Shown piece by piece: positions 25,301 to 35,624 of a DNA stretch of 64,000 bases. Position 1 is the stretch's first letter. The number at the start of each line of letters is the position of its first letter. Source of the DNA: Stachybotrys elegans (Eukaryota; Ascomycota; Sordariomycetes; Hypocreales; Stachybotryaceae); assembly GCA_020746835.1 (NCBI GenBank), contig JAGPNK010000010.1, forward strand, positions 62,001-126,000, written 5' to 3'. The position numbers and the translations under genes were made by a program. The notes beneath the pieces are model-generated. The model did no database searches. It was not told where the DNA came from and saw only the letters and a program-made list of their open reading frames with translations.

Positions 25301-25301
25301 T
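19333..25301 (-). CDS. BLM10: Proteasome activator BLM10/PA200
   Basis: Three minus-strand exons (25301-24838, 24779-19445, 19395-19333) give about 1953 residues, close to the size of known family members. The protein is a long series of HEAT-like helical repeats with few other features. Blm10/PA200 caps the 20S proteasome core, opens its gate and favours peptide or acetyl-histone degradation, mainly in the nucleus. The first intron uses a weak GTTCGT donor. The second is only 49 nt with a clear GCTAAC branch site. The last exon encodes just 20 residues and ends WKSYFA, the position where the family carries its core-docking HbYX tail. If that intron is retained, the frame runs on for 57 more codons and the tail is lost. 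Confidence 0.92.
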
Positions 25302-26523
25302 GGTGAATCAAACGGGCGAGTTATAGAATCGCAGGGTCGGACAGGGGTCAAGGGTGGCGGGCACCAGGCCGCGGCCAAATCGGGGGGGCGTTGAACTGTT
25401 GGGCCGAGTGATTTTGGATTTATGAATCGAGATTTCTGGTGGTGTGCGCGTGGTGATGTTGGAGACAAGTCGTGCCGGAGCGAGGGGTAGCTAGCTCTCG
25501 ACAGCGAGGGACAGTTTGAGGGAGCGAGAAGATGTCGCTGCTGGCTCCCATGAGGAAATGGTACCAGTTGCCCAGAGCCCGCGACGCCGGCTTTATAGGT
25601 AATGGATGTTGGTGGTCCAATCCAATGTTAGGTGGTCATTGATCAGATGAGGATGGATGGACCAAAGGGTGCAGGGACAGGCGATGATGTTAGCAAACGA
25701 GAAGCCTAATTGCACGGACAGGTTGATGTGTCGATGACCCCGGATAGATAGCGTCAAGCTACCCCAACTGGCTAGTCCGTTAATGACCTCCAGGGCGGTG
25801 GGGGGCTGCTGATGCACTGTAAATGGTACCTGGGCCACTAACGAGCCTCTTCACGTTCAAGGGATGCTTTGTGTTGAATGTTCTCGCGTGTTTGCTTCTT
25901 TTTCTCTTGCACAAAAATACTGCATCAGGCGCATTAGCAGCCGTGGTAGGGCATAGCGTAGCAGTGTCTCTGGGCCATGTTGCCCATGTGATTGGCATGG
26001 CCTCCGTCTTCTTACGTAGCACATAGCATGCCTAGTTATCCGTCCAGTGCCGTTAGTCCCATGCCGATGGAGGGGGGACTGAGTGTTACATCTAGGCACA
26101 GCGCATTACGCAGCCTCCCACGCACACCACTTCGTACCTAATCGCCTATGCTGCATGTCACGCAGCTCCATAGAAGCAGTTTGTGATTTCCTTCTTTATT
26201 CAAACGCGAGCCCTGTTCCTCATCTATGCCTAATTGGTCAACCAGCCCTACAACTCTTGTTCAACGAGATTGGTCAGAATGGTGCTCCAGGCTCCAGGCA
26301 AAACGCACTCGCAAGTATTGGTACAGTGCCAGCGGAATTACGTGCGGCTGCTGTGCAGGTCGTGGCGGATTGAATGATTAGATTCTACGGATAATTCTGT
26401 GCGTAAAAACCACAAATATACACACACATATATATAGCAAAGGGCAATCGCGTAATTGCAGGGGACAAATAAGTTGCAATGAGTGGTGTTTTGTTAAACC
26501 TGTTTGCTATACATCTACGTCAC
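25302..26523. other. Intergenic region upstream of BLM10
   Basis: Promoter and leader of BLM10 lie next to 25301, and the 3' flank of the Ser/Pro-rich protein gene lies near 26523, including an ATATACACACACATATATATAG stretch around 26415. No gene or RNA was recognised between them. Confidence 0.45.
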
Positions 26524-28113
26524 CTAGCTGGAGGCTATTCGTCTCTTTTCCTCGCTGACTTGCGAGTTGCGTCGGTGGAAAATCTTGTTGGTAAACTGTC
26601 GGACCCTCAACGAGCATCGTCGTGGCTTAGGTTGTATTTGTTCTTCCAGCACGTTATTCACTCCAAGCTCGGGAGCCCTTCGTCTGTCCTGTGCGTATGT
26701 TGCTCCCATCGACATGGCTCTTGGGGGCATCTTTGGCTCCTCCTCGGGCACAACGCACTCCTGCAAGGACAGACCAGAGAACCTCCTGGAAGGGGACGGC
26801 ATTGAAGCGCGGATGGGGCTGTCGGTGTATTCAGCCAAGCTGCGGGATCGGTTCAGGCTCTTTGGTGATGCAGGAGCCTGCTGCGACACGGACCTGGCAA
26901 GCTTGGGCTTTGCCGTCCTTGGCCAACCGCTTTGCCGCAGGCTAACCCAGATGGCGGTGGCGAGCATCAATCTTTTGTAGTTCTCAGACACCTCCACAGC
27001 GACCCTCTCATCCCTGGCAGTCGCGCGGGGTGAGAGTGGCCCTGCCACGGTCAACGTAGTATCTACAGTGTGTGTCGGCGAAGCGGGAGAGGAATAGCCG
27101 CCCATTGGTGGAATGACATTGTACGAGTCGTAAATTTCGAGAGTGCTGGCGGTCAGAGTGCCGAGAATCGGGTGCTTCCGAGTATCAGGGTCTAGTATGC
27201 TAAATATCCATCTGGGTTCGGGCGAGGATGGCCGCGCCGATGCCAGCGTGCCGGTAGATGAGGAGGAGGCTAGCCTCTTGACCCATCTTGCCGTAGTAAT
27301 CTGGCCTGATGGATCCGTATGTGTGAACTCGAAGGAGTTGTTGGGTAATGCTGCCGAAAGCCAGACGGAACCATCCTCCATAATGATCTCAACATTGTCC
27401 AGTCCCTGTTGCGGCAAAGGGCTTATGACAGCGACCAACTCTCGTTGGTCTATGGGCTGCTCAGAGTCACCAGCGGCGTGCGGGCCGTCGAGAGGAGAGG
27501 TGTAGTCTTCATTTCGTACGACGAGAAGATCGTCTTGATTGAGCTTTGGCTTCACGTGAAAGACTCGCGGAAAGGCCTTTGCGAGCTTCGGGATGATTAT
27601 AGAGCCAACCAGCAAAGCCGATGGCACAACGTCGAATGCAGGCACGGCGCGTTTCGGACCGAGCTGTTGAAGCTGAAGCATCAATCGTGGCCGGATCTGG
27701 ACCAAGCTTCTCTGCTTGTTGAGGAATTGAGGGGCCGGGTGAGCCAGGGCGAAGCGTGTCGAGCTACGTGGTGCCGATTTCCGCCTCCTCCTCTGGCGCA
27801 ACGGCGGGACATGGTCGTTTATGCCGACATCAACCAGCGTATCTTCGTCTTCACTGCTATGGGGGGAAGACAGCCCGTTGACCCGGGTAATGGTGGGCTC
27901 ACGGAAGGTGACAGAGAGGTCCTTCTTTGGTATGCCGGCAGGGAGAGAATTGGGCCGACGGCGGGGAGGGCGTGGGAGAGAAGGCTGTTCCGAGGACGAG
28001 GTAGTAGAAGCGACCGGTAGCTGATCCGATACGAAGGGGTAAGAAGAAGAAGAAGGTGGTGGGGTTGATGACGATGAGGAAGGGCCGCGCTCATTATCCG
28101 GACTTGGAATCAT
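26524..28113 (-). CDS. Unknown Ser/Pro/Arg-rich protein with a possible folded core
   Basis: One exon. The ATG at 28113 (MIPSPDNERGP) gives 529 residues and is preferred. The frame stays open upstream to 28569, but that part reads like a CT-rich leader and has no good ATG apart from a weak one nearer the gene (MFVHAG). Residues ~1-190 are low complexity with Ser/Pro runs and an RQRRRRKS basic patch that could be a nuclear signal. The middle part has a regular pattern of predicted beta strands, with VEIIMEDGSVWL, TARWVKR, RWIFSILDP and LEIYDSY, which may be a PH-like or other beta fold. The C-terminus is basic. I do not recognise the family. It appears to be a real gene, judged by its long frame and codon use. 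Confidence 0.68.
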   Translation of the reverse strand: MIPSPDNERGPSSSSSTPPPSSSSYPFVSDQLPVASTTSSSEQPSLPRPPRRRPNSLPAGIPKKDLSVTFREPTITRVNGLSSPHSSEDEDTLVDVGINDHVPPLRQRRRRKSAPRSSTRFALAHPAPQFLNKQRSLVQIRPRLMLQLQQLGPKRAVPAFDVVPSALLVGSIIIPKLAKAFPRVFHVKPKLNQDDLLVVRNEDYTSPLDGPHAAGDSEQPIDQRELVAVISPLPQQGLDNVEIIMEDGSVWLSAALPNNSFEFTHTDPSGQITTARWVKRLASSSSTGTLASARPSSPEPRWIFSILDPDTRKHPILGTLTASTLEIYDSYNVIPPMGGYSSPASPTHTVDTTLTVAGPLSPRATARDERVAVEVSENYKRLMLATAIWVSLRQSGWPRTAKPKLARSVSQQAPASPKSLNRSRSLAEYTDSPIRASMPSPSRRFSGLSLQECVVPEEEPKMPPRAMSMGATYAQDRRRAPELGVNNVLEEQIQPKPRRCSLRVRQFTNKIFHRRNSQVSEEKRRIASS

Positions 28114-30622
28114 GGCGGAGCAGAAGAAGCTCAACGGACTGGGCTGTGGTGGAGGCGACCGTCGAGACTCTGAGTACTCGTGACCATGGAGGCCGGCTCC
28201 TGCGTGCACAAACATGTCCACGATGCGTTGCGAAATTATTTCGACCCCATGGACGGGCCAGCGTTGTTGTAAATACCCGTGGCGGTGTGCCGACTTATAT
28301 GCGACAGATGGCCCGTTGTGCGCGCTAATGCAGAAGAGTGATACAAGTAAAATAAGGAAAGGGCGCAGAGGGTTTAATGTTGAACGATAAAGAAAAAGAA
28401 GAAGAAACCCGTCTAAGAGAAGAATGAAGAAAAATTGATCAGTCGAGCAAGAAGAGGTGGGATCAGGCCGATGAAAAGGAGCTGACGATGGTTCAGGCAG
28501 AGTAGGAGCCAAGTGGGTTTGGGTTGCCAAGAAACAGGCCGTGTCTGAATCCGTAAGATTAAGATTCAAGATTCGAGCACGAGAATTAGTCTAGGGCCGA
28601 GCCAGATATAATATGCTAACGGCATCTAAGACGAGGCGGCTCAGTCCGGAGAGACGGTCAGCCCGTAAGAAGAAGGGGCTGAGAAGGGCAAAGCTGCAAA
28701 GCTTGTAAGCTGAGCTGAAGGAGTCATCTGCAGGCTAGCCCGATGATTAGGCCATGGCGAACCCAATGGTAGCAAAGGGAAAAGGCAATTGATAAACGGA
28801 TGCCCGGGACAAATGACGGAAGCGGAAAGAAGCCTCATGAGCCAAATTTGGTCACAGCGTAGTGTTGGGTTTTGACGTGGACAAAACATGGGTTGAGATG
28901 GGAGTCCTCACCTGACAGGTATTGCCAAGCGACAGGTTTAGGGTCGGCGGCGTCGGTCACGGCAATAAAATGTCGTTTGGGGGATGGAGTTGTGGGCTCC
29001 AAAGAGAGACCTAGTGTGTGTGGTTGTTGATGGCTGGCTCAAGCCACCGAGGCACCATCTAGTCCCATTTTCTGACAGAAACCGAGGCAGCAAATGCCCC
29101 GACCGAGTTGAAGCTGGCGAGAAGAATCAAGTAGGCGCCAGGGCGGAGCGGCCCATGACATAAGAGCGCCGAGCTTTCCGTGACGTGGAGATTTCCCATA
29201 TACTATTGTTGTGTTTTTTTTTTGGGCGGTCAGTAATCGAGTGTCACTCACCTCAAGTGTCAACTGGACTCGGACTATCGGGCATGTGAAAATCCCGAGC
29301 GGCACGCTGGATCTTGGAGCCTCCGGGATCGTCCCAAACTACAAAGTCATGTAGTCGACCGAAATGTGCGCCCGGCGACGCAGGGAGGGATGAGATGGCA
29401 ATAATTGGACAAGGTGAGACAAGGTAGTCGGCAGATGAGCAGAATGCCTGGAGTGAGACCAGCTATCCCGATAACACGGATGGGAAAGTGCGCTGAAACC
29501 TTGCTTTTTTTGCCCTGCTGACCGTTGGGAGAATGCCACCATCACTACTAGGTCGTCAGCGCCGCTGTGGCTGGAAATAAAGCAGCTCAACGGCCGTCAT
29601 CACGCCATCAGCCATCACAAACTCTGATATCCCAGACTTCCATCGCGATAGCCTCGCTCAGCCCAAGATGGGAACCGTGAGGACATGCATCGCATCAGTG
29701 GAGTCGCTGCAACTCCGCTCCGCCCGGAGCACTGGGTAGACTCCACCTATGCAGCCTGGAATCGCACCCGCGCGGGCCGTATCATGCCATGTAACGCATC
29801 TAGGCCAGGACGCTTCGTTTCTTTGAGGGCCAGGCAGGCATGTGTCATGAGTACTGATAGATGGACCAGCAGAGAAAATCCCGCGCATGGCCCCGCGGCT
29901 CATCTTGACAGCCTCGACTCATGTTGGCGGCCTCGACTCAAACAAGAGCCACCTCGACATGACTGACACTGACCGAGCCAGCTGCGTTGTGCTGCTCCCG
30001 AGCATCCGATTTGCGGGTCTCGTCGTGCCACCTCTCTGCCCATGTCTTTCTTGGCCTCGGTCTCGAAACCCCCCACCACCTTCTGTCAAGTCCAGCAGGG
30101 TTTGAGAGCTGTCGTCTCGTAGCATCCTCGGCCTAGCTCGCCGCTGTGCGCGCTTCGTCAATCACGCCGATCGCCATGGTTCTGCGATCGAGCGCACCGC
30201 ACTACCTCATCCGTAGGAACAGGAATCATGATCATCAGATATCATGACATCAAGCGTGTTGGGGTGGGCTCAACGGATCAGAACTGATAGCATGATGGAT
30301 GATGGTAAAGATATCGGCTAACCCCACAAACTTCAAGTGGTGGCTGCTGATAAGCCAGCCATGGCTTCGTCTACTCCCGGGATTTGTTGATCTCGAAAGT
30401 TCAGGATGGCGCGCAGAGGCGCATACACTTCGGTTATCGCTTCTGGCTTAGTAAGGGAATCGACGCTATCGATAAGGAGCATGTCGAGAAGAAGCCTCCA
30501 GGGCAAGAACTAAATCCAACAGGGACCACGATTGCATCACTACACTTGCAATGGTGCAGCCGATGATTGGCATGCGATAGCAATTGGTTCCCGCCCCTGG
30601 AATTCGCTTCCGATTTCCGACT
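28114..30622. other. Intergenic region, 2.5 kb
   Basis: The first ~450 bp are the leader of the Ser/Pro-rich protein gene, with a CT-rich minus-strand tract at about 28370-28440. The rest, up to the LYR gene, has only short unsupported frames. It contains no visible repeat array, tRNA or transposon. Confidence 0.45.
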
Positions 30623-31915
30623 ATGTTGCGCTCGGCCTTTGTCCCTGCCCGCAACTCGCGGCATAGGACTGCTGTGTTCGCTCTGTATCGTGCACTTCTC
30701 CGCGCCGGGAGACAGGTACCGCTCCCAAAGATTAATCGCTTAAGGGGCGTCGCCAATCCCATCTCGTACCTGCTCAGGAAGAAGTTCGACCAGGCCCGGG
30801 TTTCTACTAGCCTCCGCTTGAACTTTGCCGCTCTGACAGCGGGCTACAAGGCAAGACGCGAATCGCCAGCTTGATCAGCTCGAATGCATTCTTACATCCA
30901 CAAGGCACTCAACTTACTCGTCGATGCACGGCAACAGGGCTCCGCTGAACATACTCGCGTCGTCAAACATGTCTCCCTAAAGGCAGACTCAATCGCTCGA
31001 ATGCGAGACGGGGTTAGATACAAGCCACGAGTCGAGAGCAAGCCCGTTCGATCGCCCATTCTTACGAGAGTCGAAACGCCCGGCAAACTTCATACATACG
31101 TATCCGAGCTTCTTCCCAGACCAAAGGACGCCTTTCAAGGAGATCGCCATATACCGCGCTATGCCGTCACCGCTCAAGGTCAGCCTTTTCTGCGAATAAA
31201 GAAACCACAGCCGGACACCCTATCTCGCAGAATCCACAAAGCAGACGTGGAGAGTTGGGCCGAGCAAGAACGCATCATGGAGGCGGAGGAGGAGCTGGCC
31301 CCTGACGCGGCACTAGAGGATATGTGGGAGTCCCTTGTGGCGGAGCAATTGAAACGCGAAACGGGAGAGGCTGAAGGCGGCCAGCCTCTTCTCAAAGAGA
31401 CTTATACGTGGGGTGTGCAGCTCACTTGGCTATATTGCCTTTGGCAAAAACAAGAGACGAAATACGACTTTTGGGCACGCGGCAAGGCGCTTCAAAAGAT
31501 TATACAAGACGAGAGAGCTTTGGCCGAGGCGGAACGAATCACAGCGTCTGGCGACACCGCTCCCCGCATAATCAGGACCAAAGACTATCAGCCACTGCCT
31601 GTATCGCAGGCCCAGAACATAAAAGAGGATCCACGCTCGGCCTACATGCTCGTGGAGGTTGCCAGAGGCGCAATGCCAGAAGACATGACGACGGAGGATA
31701 AAAAGGAAGCAGCCAAGCATGGGTACCACACCCCAGCTTGGTCAAAGTTAGTAAAGGTATGGGATAAGAGTATGTCGCGCCGGACAAGAGATGTCCTCAA
31801 TGCGCGGGAAAGCGGGCCGTACTTGGAAGAAAGAAGATCACGTCAGGCAAGTCCAAATACTTGGTCGAGTCAACAGGGGCAATCACGGTCAGATGAAGAC
31901 ACACTAGGGTGGTAG
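30623..31915 (+). CDS. LYR-motif protein with long C-terminal extension, probably mitochondrial
   Basis: Two exons (30623-30850 and 30905-31915) give about 412 residues. The N-terminus is basic (MLRSAFVPAR) and is followed by FALYRALLRAGRQVP, the LYR signature at residues 21-23. Together these suggest a small-complex assembly or Fe-S related protein of the mitochondrial matrix. The two frames only connect if a 54-nt intron beginning GC (AAG|GCAAGA) and ending CACAAG is removed, giving GYK-ALNLL in phase 0. Typical LYR proteins are ~100 residues; the remaining ~300 residues here are hydrophilic with a conserved-looking YTWGVQLTWLY block of unknown role. The ATG at 30623 is the first in frame. 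The gene faces the kinase gene, with 98 bp between the stops. Confidence 0.75.
30851..30904 (+). other. Non-canonical GC-AG intron of the LYR protein gene
   Basis: 54 nt starting GCAAGA after an AAG and ending in CACAAG. No GT donor nearby would keep the frame and the conserved GYK-xLNLL junction. GC-AG introns are a known minor class handled by the normal spliceosome. Confidence 0.65.
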
Positions 31916-32013
31916 ATGGCGATGAAATGGCATACTATTGGCTGGCTAGATGTATCATAGAACCACTGCAGACGCAGGCTGTCTGCTTGTACATGTATTT
32001 ACATATAATGTCT

Positions 32014-34306
32014 CTATCGGCCCGCCTTGTCTCCGCCGGCCACTTCAGCCCAGCTTAGCTGCGCTTGAAGCGATGGTACCCCTACGTGCTGGCCAAGTTG
32101 CCTACGATGGTCCGGTTCCCCGTGAAGGTCGGATCGTAGAGTGGAGAGCGAGGCGACGGATAGGGGAGGAGACGGCACGGCGCTATGCGATGCCAGGGCG
32201 CTCGGCATCTGTACAGTGGATGAGAGCCGGCGCCGTCTCTGCAGAGGGCTGTCGGGCAGCACTCCCCAGCGCGGGTCTACCCCGTAGTCGACGCCCTTTA
32301 CTGTCGCGTCCTCGTCGTGGAGGGCCGGGCTGTTCTGGCAAGGCGTAGGTAACGTCTCGATGCTCTGCCGCGAGAATATCGACGACGCCATGCTGCTGTC
32401 TGTGAGACTATTGTTGCGATTCAATGGGGGAGGTGTTGCGCCCCCAGTGGGAGTCCTGGGTAGCGGTATCTTGGATCTCGAGCCGACGGACCGCATGGGG
32501 CTCCCACCCAAGCTGGAAGAGCTAAATGTGCGTGGTGGCGGTGTGCCGATTGCCTCCCTGCTGACCGGACATTCCGCAGGGCCTTTGGGCGCGGCGTGTG
32601 CGTTCTTGAGCATCGTGTCTGACATTAACCGCGGCATTGGTAGAGAAGAGGATGATTGGGAGTGTGGCCTTGTTATTGGTGTGATGGGTGTCGACCTTGT
32701 CTTCGTCAACCCCAGCCCGCAAGCGCCGGGCGACGATTCGAGACTGTTCCGCTTGGCGATGGGGAGGATGCTGTGTGTCCTTGGCAAGCATTTCTTTGGC
32801 TCTTTCTGCTGCTCGAGCCGTCTGCATCTCTCCTCCGTCTCCTTGAGCCTGGCGGTCAGCGCCAGCACTTCATCGTCTCGCGCCCGCCGGGCTTTTTCCA
32901 CGCGCTGCTCGTACGTCTGGTCCTTGCCCTCCAACTCTTGTACTCTCCTCTGCAGCCGCTCGTTGTCCTTCTTGAGCGCGAGCAGGGCCGCAAACTTCCT
33001 GTCCCACTTATCCTCGACCCAGGATATGGGCCGCTTGCAACAGTCCCCGTGGTATATCTGGTGGATGCCTCCAAGCATGGACAGTTTGTCGTCGAGCTTC
33101 TCGGCGGATAGCCTACTGCTTGGTGATGTCGCAATGGCTTTGGATAGGAGGCCAATGAGCGGCCGTGGCCTTACAGTCTCTTGGCCCTCGTACGTAAACA
33201 TGAAAGGTGGTGTCACGAGGGCGTGTGCTGTGAGATTCTCCATGTGCCTTCGGAGCTTTTCCTCTCGCGCTCGGAGCTGTTCCTGGCGGTTCTGCTTGGG
33301 CGAGTACTCGAGGGCGGCGTCAAAGTCTGCGAGTCTCGCATTGTACAGTACGGTGGCAATGTTGAGAAAGACGAGGCCGAGCGAGTATATATCGGAGAGC
33401 TGCATGCTGGTGCCGTGGCCTCCATACAGCTCTGGCGCCCGCCATCTTTCGGTGCCGGGCGAGCCATCGGTTGTCGTTTGGTCCTGGCCACTCACGTCCC
33501 GAGAGATGCCAAAGTCTGCCAAGTACACCCGGTCTGCTCGAAGGAGGATGTTAGAGGGTTTGATGTCGAGGTGACGCACTCCATTGGCGTGCGTATAGGC
33601 CAAGGCCCGCGTGGTGCAGCCGATGACGCTTCGAAGGAACTCTAGAGGGCATTTGGTTCCACAGTTGAGACGCTGGTCTCGCTGTCCATACTCGATGGCG
33701 CTAAGATCTTTGATATCGAGGGCTTCGAATCGTCCGAGGATGTCGGCGCGATCGCCATCGCCCAGTCGTAGGCTCTCGATATCCTCCAGCAGATCCTTCA
33801 AGTTACATACCGCTGCGGGCCATATTAGTAGGCAGAGCTCGTGGCCGCGTGGCGCGTAGGTTGCGACGAGCTTGACGACGTGGCGGTGGTCGAGCTTGTG
33901 CATAGTGAGGGCCTCTTGCCGCAGGTCCTCGATGGTGACACCGCGCCGCCTTCCGATTCGTTTGCGAGCCAGGAAGACAGAGCCGTATGACACCTTTTCC
34001 ACGCGGCCGAAAGCGCCTTGTCCGAGGTCGTCATGTCTGATAAGTCGTGAATCGAATCGCTTGGCTTCAGGGCCGCCAAAAAGGGGCTTGTCTCTGGTGC
34101 GCGTCAACAAGGTTCAGCGAGGTGGTGAGAGCAAGGCAGAGGAGGAATTTGTATTTCACTAACATTCCTGGCCAAGCAGCATCACCCTCCCATGATGCGA
34201 TAGTCTCACGGTCCTTGAGCTCTTGCTCGGCCTCCCAGATGCGACCAAGCGGCTGGTAAGTTGGCGGACCGTTGCCGACGGTTGTCCAGCGGTCGCGCTC
34301 CGCCAT
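32014..34306 (-). CDS. Non-RD protein kinase with coiled-coil and Ser/Pro-rich tail
   Basis: Two exons on the minus strand (34306-34164, 34093-32014) joined by GTTAGT..CAG give 740 residues. Kinase motifs are in order: glycine loop GQGAFGRV at ~72, Lys92, Glu108, catalytic loop HLDIKPSN (Asp224, Asn229), DFG at 241-243 and APE at 267-269. All residues needed for catalysis are present, but the usual HRD arginine is leucine. A ~50-residue insert rich in Asp and Leu lies between the hinge and the catalytic loop. After the kinase domain, residues ~415-490 form an Arg/Glu-rich coiled coil, and the last ~250 are Ser/Pro-rich and likely disordered. It fits an unnamed fungal Ser/Thr kinase group; the pathway is unknown. 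Confidence 0.85.
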
Positions 34307-35624
34307 GGCGATGTGGTTGTTCGGTGACGGGTGTATCCAGGCGTGTTGCAGCTATTGGGACATTCTTCGAGGCAGCCGAGGCTGGAGGGTGAAGCCTGTT
34401 GCGTGTGGGCGAGGCCGTCTGTCCACACTACCTATTCAGCGAGCATGTCTGAGTGCATCACCCAGGTTGAGGTTATTACTTCACAAGATGGAAGACGGGA
34501 CGGTGGAATGGCCGGACACAAAAATCCAGCATAGCCGCTCTTTCTGGAACCCTTTTTGGAGGCTTAGCGATTGAGTGCATGGGTGGTGCCGCTGATGGCG
34601 GGGAGGGGAGCAGCCATCGTTGGCCTGGTTGGCCTGGTTGGATGGGTTCATTGGCAGGGGTGGTCGATTGGCGGCACTCAACCTGCACTTTGCCACGGCC
34701 ACCCGTCCGTGTCAAATCAAGCTCGTGGCGAAGCCATCCACATGGCGGGTCTGATGGAGTAGCGGGGAGGATATTGGAGAATTGTCTAAGCATCGCATCG
34801 CATTGCATCGCATGTTAAGTAATGAGATGGCAGAGAGATGTTTGTTGTTACTTGGTACAAATAACATTATGATTCGGTGCGCAATTGGCCTGTGCAAAGC
34901 CGCCTGTTACTTCATAGCAAAGCTCCCTAAGACTAAGTAAGGTGCAACCAGTATCTTACAAAACTACCACAGCAGTTCTATCAAGCTGAACTTAGCACCG
35001 CCAGATGCCGAGAGCCATAATCAGAAAATGCTAGATGGTTTGTACATTCCAAAATGCATCCAGAGGACAGAGACAGCGAGACGAGCAAACGAGGTAGGCC
35101 TGCAAAGCCATTCGCTGACTCAGCAGTCTCCACAGCGCTATGGAATGGCTAGCCCGACAGTCTGGTCAGCCCTGCCAGCTTGCGGGAGAGGATGGTTGAG
35201 CTGAATGGAGGGACGGCTGGTCCATTCGTGGAGTCAGCCTTCAGTCGACGTCGACCTCCCACACGCACACTGACTTTTCTTTTTCCTAACTCACTACTGT
35301 TTGTAATGCGCAGCCGTGGCAAAGATTGACCTGCTTTTCACCCTCCCGTCTCGCAGCTGGCGCACCTCAACCTCCCTCTTGACCATGCCGTATCCTGCTC
35401 GCGGGTCCGTCGCATCATGACCACTCTGATCAGATCGCCATCCACAGCACCAGACATTGTTTGAAAGCATCCGCCGTTGTCCTCGAGCCGACAAAGATAC
35501 GATACCCGCGTTCTCGTCCGACTCCCGACTCCCCCCTTCCGGCCCTCCCGTGTCTCTGGCTAGCCAAGGTGCGACATTCGACCCGACACCAGCCACCGAA
35601 CCGACCGCCGACAAGAGGGCTACT
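34307..35624. promoter_or_regulatory. Divergent upstream region of the kinase and bZIP genes
   Basis: About 1.3 kb between two genes transcribed away from each other. It must hold both promoters. The frame of the bZIP gene is open for 56 codons upstream of its ATG but lacks a start. No discrete motif could be assigned by eye. Confidence 0.45.
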
